From CAYFSC01 sp964345695 (GTDB taxonomy: Bacteria > Bacteroidota > Rhodothermia > Rhodothermales > Salinibacteraceae): a DNA stretch of 11,928 nt. The notes under the pieces were generated by a model. It was not told the DNA's origin. It did not search any database and saw only the letters and a program-made list of their open reading frames with translations. The DNA is taken from NCBI GenBank assembly GCA_964345695.1, contig CAYFSC010000092.1:1-11928 (forward strand), read 5' to 3'. Position numbers and translations under genes: made by a program. Positions 1 through 8,910 of the stretch are shown piece after piece. How positions within the stretch are numbered: the first letter of the stretch is position 1; each line of letters begins with the position of its first letter.

Positions 1-306
1 CGATGAACCCCTACCCCGGTTGGCATCCTCGCCATCGGTTGTGATGCAAATGATCCCGTGCACGTGGTTGGGCATCACCACAAACGCGTCCAACACCACG
101 GTATCGCGCACCTGTTCGGTGCGGTGCCATTCTTCCGCCACAATGCGGCCCCAGGCGTTCAACGCCATTCGCCCGTCCACGACTCGGCCGAACAGACACT
201 GCCGTCGGTAGGCGCAAACGGTGACGAAATACGCCGCAGGCCGTCGGTAGTCCCATTCCGGCAGGCGGATGGACTGGCGATCGTGTTGCTCCGGATCGTA
301 CGACAT
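1..306 (-). CDS. REP-associated tyrosine transposase (RAYT, Y1/HUH family), partial at window edge
   Basis: This is an open frame of 102 codons from the ATG at 304-306 that leaves the window at base 1 without a stop, so the C-terminal half is missing. The N-terminus has the usual RAYT layout: RQSIRLPEWDYRRPAAYFVTVCAYRRQCLFG (residues 10-40), then a VDGRMALNAWGRIVAEEWHRT segment, then VVMPNHVHGI at 77-85 with the HUH metal-binding pair His81 and His83. The catalytic tyrosine would lie downstream, outside the window. Family knowledge: these single-domain nucleases handle REP/BIME hairpins and are often domesticated single-copy genes rather than active insertion sequences. A GGGGGA stretch about 5 nt before the ATG is a plausible ribosome binding site. 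It follows the HDOD gene in the same direction after a 273-bp gap. The family call is firm; whether it is a mobile IS200-type transposase or a resident RAYT cannot be decided from half a protein. Confidence 0.88.
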   Translation of the reverse strand, partial: MSYDPEQHDRQSIRLPEWDYRRPAAYFVTVCAYRRQCLFGRVVDGRMALNAWGRIVAEEWHRTEQVRDTVVLDAFVVMPNHVHGIICITTDGEDANRGRGSS

Positions 307-400
307 GGATTCCCCCGGACAGATGTCGGTTCAACGCTGCGTCTTGACTGAGAGGTGTCGGCAGCAAGACCATGTGCGGAGACACTGCCATTGCAATTGG

Positions 401-429
401 AAAATACCGGTTGCAGACACAGCGTGCAA
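401..429 (-). promoter_or_regulatory. Candidate sigma70-like promoter for the RAYT gene
   Basis: On the minus strand TTGCAC (424-429) is followed after 17 bp by TATTTT (401-406). The -35 matches the consensus in 3 of 6 bases and the -10 in 4 of 6. Transcription would start near 394, giving an 88-nt leader. The -35 overlaps the right end of a small inverted repeat (423-442). This is a pattern match only. Confidence 0.25.
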
Positions 430-442
430 GACATGCTGCACG
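423..442. repeat. Short inverted repeat in the HDOD-RAYT gap
   Basis: CGTGCA (423-428) and TGCACG (437-442) form a perfect 6-bp stem with an 8-nt loop. No T-tract follows on either strand, so it is a poor intrinsic terminator. RAYT genes are commonly flanked by REP hairpins, but the usual GTAG/GGAG tetranucleotide at the foot of the stem is not present here. The remainder of 307-579 shows no gene. Confidence 0.35.
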
Positions 443-579
443 GCACCACGCTCCAGTCCCTCCCCGAGGATCCCGACGAACAGCCGTCCGACCGCTTTCT
501 GACGCACCACAACGAGGCGATTTACGTCGGGTAGGATGGCAGGGGCCTCCGTTCCGAGTTACGTGTGCCCAGGGGAAGC

Positions 580-1404
580 TCAGGAGGTGTCCACATCGTC
601 GGCGTAGGTTGCGGCGCTCCGGGCCGCCGCGCGCACGTCGCCGGCCGTCAGGCACGAGAGCGCCCGCAGTTCGTCCGGCGGATCGAACTGGAAGCCGCCA
701 GCGTTCTGGCGCGCCAGCTCCATGCTGATGCGGATGAGGGTCGCCAGGCGCATCTTGGCGCTGGCCGCAGTGCGCAACTGGCGCTGTGCAGCGAACAGGA
801 CCGCCCCGATCCGCTCGGGAAGACCCCAGCGGCCGCAGGCACGCGGGGCGATGGAGACGTGGCTGTCGCCAAAGACACGCCGCTCCTCGTGCGGCGCCGG
901 CAGCGGGCCGGGGGCCGTCTGCACGAGATCGGCGTAGCGGTCGGGTCGGGCATGCAGCAGCACGAGCCGCACCGTGCCGAGCACGAGCCCGCTCGAAAAG
1001 GCGACCCGGGTCCAGGGACGGGGCAGTTCCAACTCTTCGGCCAACAGCTGCGTGCACCGGCCGGAAAAGACCGCCGCCCGCAGGATGTGGCGGAACAACT
1101 GCGTGTGATCGGCGAAGCGGTTGCGCGCGCCGTTCATGCCCTCAATCAAGATCGGCGATGAGACATCGACGAAGCCCAGCAGCCGCACGGCCTGGTCGAT
1201 GCTTTCCACCTCACGCGCGATGCTGTAGTAGGCCGAGTTGACACGCCGCAGTAGATCGACCGCCACCGACGGGTCGTGCTTCACGATGTCGATGAGCATG
1301 TCAATGTCGGTGTCGCGCGACGAAATCAGCTCTCCCACTCGCGCAACCGTCGAGGGCAGCGGCGGCAGGGCGATGTCGAATTTGAACCTGTTCATGGGTT
1401 CCAT
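580..1404 (-). CDS. HDOD-domain protein (putative signalling/regulatory)
   Basis: The product is 274 residues from the ATG at 1404. In-frame alternatives are ATG 1395, ATG 1428 and TTG 1443; none has a strong ribosome binding site, and the HDOD domain begins just after the second methionine in any case. Residues 13-80 carry the typical HDOD opening: LPPLPSTVARVGELI, then DIVKHDPSVAVDLLRRVNSAYYS, then IDQAVRLLGF. A later VFGDSHVSIAPRACGRWGLPERI segment (about 178-200) matches the second conserved block. HDOD is a catalytically dead relative of HD phosphohydrolases. Here the segment that reads like LLHDIG in relatives is SSGLVLGTVRLVLL (137-150), without an HD pair. No GGDEF, EAL, receiver or kinase domain is attached. 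HDOD proteins usually act in c-di-GMP, chemotaxis or stress signalling, but the partner is not visible here. The gene lies about 230 bp downstream of uvrA in the same direction; a functional link is not implied. Confidence 0.85.
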   Translation of the reverse strand: MEPMNRFKFDIALPPLPSTVARVGELISSRDTDIDMLIDIVKHDPSVAVDLLRRVNSAYYSIAREVESIDQAVRLLGFVDVSSPILIEGMNGARNRFADHTQLFRHILRAAVFSGRCTQLLAEELELPRPWTRVAFSSGLVLGTVRLVLLHARPDRYADLVQTAPGPLPAPHEERRVFGDSHVSIAPRACGRWGLPERIGAVLFAAQRQLRTAASAKMRLATLIRISMELARQNAGGFQFDPPDELRALSCLTAGDVRAAARSAATYADDVDTS

Positions 1405-1440
1405 CGGCTGCGCAGCAGGAAAAGACATCCGGCTCAGCGG

Positions 1441-1472
1441 CAAAGAACGGGGTTGGGCGAGTGAAGGTCAAC
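1441..1472 (-). promoter_or_regulatory. Candidate promoter for the HDOD gene
   Basis: On the minus strand TTGACC (1466-1471) is followed by GTTCTTTG (1441-1448). The TTG element at about -33 and a TTTG-ending element at about -7 recall the Bacteroidota promoter form (TTTG, about 19-20 bp, TAnnTTTG), though the TA of the -7 box is missing. Predicted transcription would start around 1434, which favours the ATG at 1404 or 1395 over 1428. It is a weak match. Confidence 0.25.
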
Positions 1473-1634
1473 GCGCCCTCGCGCAGACGGGCGCCCTTAC
1501 CATTATCATCGGCGCCTCCTCTGCCGGTCATAAATCCGCCGGTGTGGGCATCCAGAAGATCGTCGCCCGGTTGCCCGCGTTGGCCGTCTCGGGCCGATCG
1601 CTCGGGCGGATGCCGGTCCCGCCACAGGGGACGC

Positions 1635-4526
<2,892 letters not shown>

Positions 4527-4535
<9 letters not shown>

Positions 4536-4569
4536 TCGTGATTCGTGATGCGTGAGAACGTGATGCGTG
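4527..4569. repeat. Degenerate heptamer tandem repeat overlapping the uvrA start
   Basis: On the plus strand the units are TTTCGTC, ATTCGTG, ATTCGTG, ATGCGTG, AGAACGTG (8 bp) and ATGCGTG. On the uvrA strand this reads as repeated CACGMAT heptamers. The ATG start codon and the next two codons (ATG ACG AAA) lie inside the array, and the position where a Shine-Dalgarno would sit is filled by repeat units. The second and third units are identical and adjacent. See the array upstream of fbpA for a second case with the same period and a different sequence. Confidence 0.8.
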
Positions 4570-4589
4570 TCGCGGATTTCGAGGGCGCC

Positions 4590-4620
4590 GCCCGTATGTG
4601 CGCCGGTACGCAGTACGGGC
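4590..4620. repeat. Two-part stem-loop upstream of uvrA
   Basis: GCCCGTA (4590-4596) pairs perfectly with TACGGGC (4614-4620). Inside it, TGCG (4599-4602) pairs with CGCA (4609-4612) around the six-base loop CCGGTA, leaving only a small internal loop of TG opposite G. That gives 11 base pairs in 31 nt. The element sits 55-85 bp before the uvrA ATG. No T-tract follows on either strand, so an operator or leader structure is more likely than a terminator. Confidence 0.55.
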
Positions 4621-4642
4621 TTTGCGAGCCGCGCATATCGAA

Positions 4643-4656
4643 CGCATACGTGTGCG
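4643..4656. promoter_or_regulatory. Near-palindrome upstream of uvrA, possible operator
   Basis: CGCATACGTGTGCG is symmetric in 12 of 14 bases (arms CGCA/TGCG, centre ACGT). CGCATA also occurs 11 bp earlier at 4632-4637, and the right arm merges with the second copy of TGTGCGCCGG. It lies about 110 bp before uvrA. A protein-binding site is an inference; it does not match a LexA box known to me. Confidence 0.3.
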
Positions 4657-4835
4657 CCGGACGATTGATGCCGCCCGCCGGCGTGAAAAGCCCGACACGA
4701 CTGCGGGTGCCGACGTTCGGGCGACGGGTCGGATGAGGGGGCACCCATCCGAGACGCATGACCGACGTGCGCGGACGCACAAACGGTGTGCGGTTTCGCC
4801 CATCATTCCGTGGCGCGCCGCCCTAAAATCGGCGT

Positions 4836-4864
4836 TTGACGGCGTTGGAGAAGGACCGTACGGA
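4836..4864 (+). promoter_or_regulatory. Candidate promoter for the small membrane protein gene
   Basis: TTGACG (4836-4841, 5 of 6 to the -35 consensus) is followed after exactly 17 bp by TACGGA (4859-4864), a poor -10. Transcription would begin near 4871, about 90 nt before the ATG. The leader would include the second copy of the CCATCCGAGACGC repeat. Confidence 0.3.
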
Positions 4865-4959
4865 TCGGCACAGGGGTTGCAGTTCAGGATGAGTGATCGC
4901 GGACGCATCCATCCGCGGCCCGACCCTCCCGATTTCCTTCCATCCGAGACGCTGAGACC

Positions 4960-5337
4960 ATGATTGCCACGAACAACGTCACCCCGCGCTTCTCTCGTCG
5001 CTCACCGTCCTTTACCATCCAGTCCGTTGCTCGCGGCCCGGACACCGACGCTCCCCTCTGGGACGACCCGGTGGAGCGCGCCACGCGCCGCGCATCATGG
5101 ACTCGTCGGCAGGCCTTTCGCCGCGTGCGCCGCGATCGCGGACAGCGCTTCGGCCTGGTAGGCGCCGTGCTGACGCTCCTGCTCATGCTGGTCGTGTCTG
5201 CCGGTCCCGACACGAACCCGCTCGCCCGTGCCGACGCCCGTCACAAGGCCGAGCTCCAGCAGCGGATCGAGCAGGCGGAGCCGCAGGCACTCACGCAGCG
5301 CGCGGAGGGAATCGGAGTGCCGCGTACAATGCTGTGA
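4960..5337 (+). CDS. Hypothetical one-pass membrane protein
   Basis: I do not recognise this 125-residue product. It has three parts. Residues 1-65 are hydrophilic and Arg-rich (ATRRASWTRRQAFRRVRRDRGQR). One hydrophobic segment follows at about 65-80 (GLVGAVLTLLLMLVVSAG). The tail of about 45 residues is charged and amphipathic (ADARHKAELQQRIEQAEPQALTQRAEG). The basic flank before the membrane segment predicts a cytoplasmic N-terminus. Codon third positions are mostly G or C as in neighbouring genes, which supports real coding. The ATG at 4960 has only a weak GAGAC upstream. It is the only plus-strand gene in the window, divergent from uvrA and convergent, with a 66-bp gap, with the flavoprotein gene. 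No terminator hairpin is visible in that gap. Reading-frame quality is good but homology is unknown to me, so a spurious ORF is not excluded. Confidence 0.6.
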   Translation: MIATNNVTPRFSRRSPSFTIQSVARGPDTDAPLWDDPVERATRRASWTRRQAFRRVRRDRGQRFGLVGAVLTLLLMLVVSAGPDTNPLARADARHKAELQQRIEQAEPQALTQRAEGIGVPRTML

Positions 5338-5403
5338 AACCGCCCTGCCAAGACGCTGCAAGAGCAAAGTAGAACGAGCATGGCGACGCAACCTCGTCAC
5401 GCG

Positions 5404-6879
5404 TCAGATAATTGTGTCCCGGTCGTGGTCGAGCACCGGGCCGCGGTAGCCGAAGATCGTCTGCAGCGCCTTCGTGAAGGTGGGCGACTGCTTCTGGACG
5501 TACCACTGGTCGGCCACGCGGCGGACGCCTTCGCCCCAGGCCGGATACGGGTGGATCGTGTCGCCGATGTTGCGGAGGGTGACGCCGTTCCGCATGGCGA
5601 GCGTGAACGTGCTGATGAACTCGCCCGCCCGCTCGCCGAGCACGCTGGCGCCTAGAATCTTTCCGGTGAGGTCTTTGACGTGCACCTTGATGAGGCCGGT
5701 CGTCTCGCTTTCCGTAATGGCCCGGTCGAGCTTGCTGTAGGGGAAGCGATACGTTTCGTAGGACGTGCCCTCGGCGTCGAGGTCTTCAGGAAACGCGCCG
5801 ACGTGGGCCAGTTCCGGCTCCGTGTAGGTCACCCACGGCACGTGATCGACGTCGATTTTGGAGGGCATCTTCAGGAGCGCGTTCGTGACCGCCACCTTCG
5901 CCATGTGGCCGCTCATGTGCGTGAACTGGTAGCGGCCCGTTACGTCGCCTACCGCGAAGATGTGACTCTGGTTCGTGCGGCACTTGTCGTCAACCGGGAC
6001 GCCTTTCCGGGAGAACTCCACACCGGCTGCGTCCAGGTTCAGGCCGTCCACGTTCGGACTGCGCCCCGTGGCCAGAAGCAGCGTGTCGACCTCTGTCTCG
6101 ACCGGCCCCCCGTCGGTATCAGCCTGGATGGTGATCACGTCCCCCTCCTGCGAGACCTCGTTCACGCGTGCTTCGAAGCAGTAGCGAACGCCCTCGTCTT
6201 CGAGCACGTCCTGCAGCATGCAGGTCAGCTCGTAGTCGTCGTTGGTCAGGATCTGCTCCCCCATCTCCAGAACGGTGACGTCGGTGCCGAGACGCGTGAA
6301 CGCCTGCGCCATCTCCGTGCCAATCGGCCCGGCACCGACGATGCCCATCTGCTCGGGCTGCTCCTCGATCTCGAAGAGCGCCTCGTTGGTGAGGAAGTCG
6401 ACCGCATCCAGTCCGTCGATGGGCGGAACCAGCGCGCTGGCACCCGTGGCAATGACGAGGTACCGCCCGCTCGCCTGGGTGGTCGTGCCGTCGTCATGGG
6501 TGATGTTCACGGTGTGGGAGTCGAGAAACTGGGCCTCGCCAATCCGCACATCGACGCCCATGTCCTCAAAGATCTCGGGAGCGTCGGCATCCTCGTACAC
6601 CTCTTGGCGCACCTCGCGCACATGCTCCATGACGCCCTGGAAGTCGACCTCCATCTCGTGGTCGGTAAGGCCGTACGTGCTGGCGTGGCGGGCCTGCTGC
6701 ACGACCTTCGCCGCTTTGAGCAGGGTCTTGCTGGGGACGCAGCCCGTCCACGTGCAGTCGCCACCGAGCTTCTTGCGCTCGATCATGAGCGTCTTGGCTC
6801 CGAGGTTGGTGGCAATGCCCGCCGCCGAGAGTCCACCGGCTCCGGCGCCGATCACGATTACGTCGTAGTCTGTCGTCAT
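5404..6879 (-). CDS. FAD/NAD(P)-dependent disulfide oxidoreductase, mercuric reductase/lipoamide dehydrogenase-like
   Basis: The product is 491 residues from the ATG at 6879, matching the class-I pyridine nucleotide-disulfide oxidoreductase length. It has FAD motif IVIGAGAGGLSA (8-19), the redox disulfide GGDCTWTGCVPSK with Cys42 and Cys47, a nucleotide-binding motif GAGPIG (182-187), FAD-contact GRSPN near 272-276 and AVGDVTG (309-315), then the dimerisation domain from about 345. The C-terminal active-site motif is HPYPAWGE (443-450). Aligned by eye with the HAHPTLSE of lipoamide dehydrogenase, the catalytic base His falls on Tyr445, as in MerA-like relatives. MerA proper has a C-terminal vicinal Cys pair and often an N-terminal metal-binding domain; neither is here, so Hg(II) reduction is unlikely. 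It lacks partner 2-oxoacid dehydrogenase genes nearby. The gene ends a minus-strand run behind iron-transport genes; the substrate is unknown. Confidence 0.9.
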   Translation of the reverse strand: MTTDYDVIVIGAGAGGLSAAGIATNLGAKTLMIERKKLGGDCTWTGCVPSKTLLKAAKVVQQARHASTYGLTDHEMEVDFQGVMEHVREVRQEVYEDADAPEIFEDMGVDVRIGEAQFLDSHTVNITHDDGTTTQASGRYLVIATGASALVPPIDGLDAVDFLTNEALFEIEEQPEQMGIVGAGPIGTEMAQAFTRLGTDVTVLEMGEQILTNDDYELTCMLQDVLEDEGVRYCFEARVNEVSQEGDVITIQADTDGGPVETEVDTLLLATGRSPNVDGLNLDAAGVEFSRKGVPVDDKCRTNQSHIFAVGDVTGRYQFTHMSGHMAKVAVTNALLKMPSKIDVDHVPWVTYTEPELAHVGAFPEDLDAEGTSYETYRFPYSKLDRAITESETTGLIKVHVKDLTGKILGASVLGERAGEFISTFTLAMRNGVTLRNIGDTIHPYPAWGEGVRRVADQWYVQKQSPTFTKALQTIFGYRGPVLDHDRDTII

Positions 6880-6923
6880 TGCGATGCAGGGTCAGATTCG
6901 CAGGAAACGGGAGCGCCCGGCAC

Positions 6924-6971
6924 AACGCCGCCCGTACGCCGCTGATAGGTTTCGGCGTCCAGCGGGGCGTT
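6924..6971. repeat. Bulged inverted repeat between lipoprotein and flavoprotein genes
   Basis: Outer arms AACGCC (6924-6929) and GGCGTT (6966-6971) and inner arms CCGCTG (6939-6944) and CAGCGG (6960-6965) are perfect complements. The left side carries a 9-nt bulge and the loop is 15 nt. It starts about 17 nt after the lipoprotein stop on the minus strand. There is no T-run, so it could be a factor-assisted terminator, an mRNA-end stabiliser, or chance in G+C-rich DNA. Confidence 0.35.
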
Positions 6972-6988
6972 ACGGACGCGGTGCCGGT

Positions 6989-7411
6989 TCATCCATCTTT
7001 GTTCAACGTGACCTCGTCTCCGTCGAAGCTAGGCGGGCCGCCGAAAAGCATGACGGTCATCGTCTCCAGATCGTCTGCGACGGTTCCGCGAATCTGCCCC
7101 GTGCGGCCCACATCGTACTGCTGCGGAAGCGTAACTTCGTTTGACGACGGCGAAAAGCTCCCGTTCTGAATCGAGAAGGTGAAGGATTGATCGTCGGTGC
7201 TCACCTCCCCGCTTCCTCGAACCACGTTGGTCGACTGTCCGCCCTGAAGCTGCTGCAAGCTCAGCACGACGACGAACGAAGTGCCGTCCCGGTCGACCGT
7301 CCCGCGCCAGGTGCCGGTGATGGACGCGACCTCATTCTCCCCGCTCGAATCGCAGGCCCCGACGGCAAGAGCAGCAAGCAGCAAAACGCCAAGGACAGAA
7401 GCACGGTACAT
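6989..7411 (-). CDS. Small putative lipoprotein of unknown function
   Basis: The product is 140 residues from the ATG at 7411. It starts with a clear lipoprotein signal, MYRASVLGVLLLAALAVGAC, with lipidated Cys20. The mature part is acidic and beta-rich: it opens with SITGTWRGTVDRDG (31-44), a GTW.G pattern seen in lipocalin-like and other small beta-barrel or sandwich lipoproteins, and continues with alternating short strands (FVVVLSLQQL, FTFSIQNG, MTVMLFGG). I do not recognise a named family. An alternative in-frame ATG at 7450 would add 13 residues; it overlaps the fbpC stop codon as TGATG, which would allow translational coupling but makes an awkwardly long signal n-region. No Shine-Dalgarno precedes 7411. 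Same-strand position directly behind fbpC suggests a shared transcript and perhaps an accessory role at the cell envelope. Confidence 0.75.
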   Translation of the reverse strand: MYRASVLGVLLLAALAVGACDSSGENEVASITGTWRGTVDRDGTSFVVVLSLQQLQGGQSTNVVRGSGEVSTDDQSFTFSIQNGSFSPSSNEVTLPQQYDVGRTGQIRGTVADDLETMTVMLFGGPPSFDGDEVTLNKDG

Positions 7412-7449
7412 GGGACGGGCAAAGGGAGGCGAGAAGAGAAACGGAGCCA

Positions 7450-8568
<1,119 letters not shown>

Positions 8569-8620
8569 AACAGGGTGCGTCACGCGTTGAGAAGCCGGCT
8601 CGTTCCCGGGGACACAGCGG

Positions 8621-8652
8621 GGCCTGCTTCTTTTTCAAGTTTGAAAGAGGCC
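8621..8652. promoter_or_regulatory. Palindrome upstream of fbpC, candidate operator
   Basis: CTTTTTCAA (8630-8638) and TTGAAAGAG (8641-8649) are complementary in 8 of 9 positions around a 2-bp centre. They are flanked by a further pair, GGCCT (8621-8625) and AGGCC (8648-8652). The A+T-rich core stands out against the surrounding sequence. It lies 62-81 bp before the fbpC ATG, a normal place for a dimeric repressor. It matches neither a Fur box nor an IdeR/DtxR box closely. Confidence 0.4.
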
Positions 8653-8812
8653 TTTTCCCACAGGAAGTATGCCGAATTCGCTTGTAGGATGTACGTCATC
8701 AGCACCAGAGGCATGACCCTTTGGGCCCTCGAGCTTCGACCTCATGTGGGGGCGGAAGGTCGGATGGTTGGACGTGTGGACGTGAAAGCCCATCCATCCG
8801 TTCACCCTTCCA

Positions 8813-8840
8813 ATCCCAACGAAGCATGCAGAGTTGGGAT
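8813..8840. repeat. Perfect inverted repeat downstream of fbpB
   Basis: ATCCCAAC (8813-8820) and GTTGGGAT (8833-8840) form a perfect 8-bp stem with a 12-nt loop that contains the palindrome GCATGC. It lies 55-82 bp beyond the fbpB stop on the minus strand. No T-tract follows, so it is not a standard intrinsic terminator; transcript-end processing or protein binding are alternatives. Confidence 0.45.
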
Positions 8841-8873
8841 CATACGTGGAGAGCTCGAAGCCCTCTCGACGCT

Positions 8874-8910
8874 CTTATGCCGCCTGCTTCCTCCTTATGC
8901 CGCCTGCTTC
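8874..8910. repeat. 17-bp direct duplication covering the fbpB stop codon
   Basis: CTTATGCCGCCTGCTTC occurs at 8874-8890 and again, perfectly, at 8894-8910, a 20-bp period. The second copy contains the last codons (Lys-Gln-Ala-Ala) and TAA of fbpB; the first lies just after the stop. At the junction the minus strand reads TAAGGAGG, a consensus Shine-Dalgarno with no start codon at a usable distance. Confidence 0.9.

Larger units (their letters stand above)
4536..4959. other. Divergent intergenic region uvrA / small membrane protein gene
   Basis: This 424-bp stretch has no convincing gene. It holds the heptamer array next to uvrA, a bulged hairpin at 4590-4620, two copies of TGTGCGCCGG (4597-4606 and 4651-4660), a near-palindrome CGCATACGTGTGCG (4643-4656), a small GTGCG/CGCAC hairpin with loop CGGA (4767-4780), and a 13-bp direct repeat CCATCCGAGACGC (4745-4757 and 4940-4952). 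A candidate plus-strand promoter lies at 4836-4864. I see no clear promoter for uvrA. Confidence 0.7.
8569..8894. other. Intergenic region between fbpB and fbpC
   Basis: This 326-bp gap within the transporter cluster has no convincing gene on either strand; the longest minus-strand ATG frame I found is about 32 codons and looks random. Reading from fbpB towards fbpC it holds a duplicated fbpB end (8874-8910), a weak 5-bp GAGAG/CTCTC stem, a perfect 8-bp inverted repeat (8813-8840), a GGATGG/CCATCC pair with two GGACGTG copies (8762-8799), and a palindrome (8630-8649). No clear -35/-10 pair is visible for fbpC. Confidence 0.65.

Noticed and set aside
11..1057. Minus-strand open frame of 348 codons overlapping both the HDOD and RAYT genes
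   Set aside because: It crosses two well-supported genes in another frame and is rich in Arg, Pro and Gly without any domain.
1429..1634. Intrinsic terminator after uvrA
   Set aside because: GGCGCC copies can pair around 1490-1516, but the motif is self-palindromic and no T-tract follows on the minus strand.
4758..4826. 22-codon ATG frame following the first CCATCCGAGACGC copy
   Set aside because: Short, Arg-rich and without a ribosome binding site; chance frames of this size are common in such DNA. Mentioned only because of the repeat.
5680..6945. Plus-strand open frame of 421 codons opposite the flavoprotein gene
   Set aside because: Composition typical of an antisense shadow and no motif; the minus-strand protein has all expected active-site elements.
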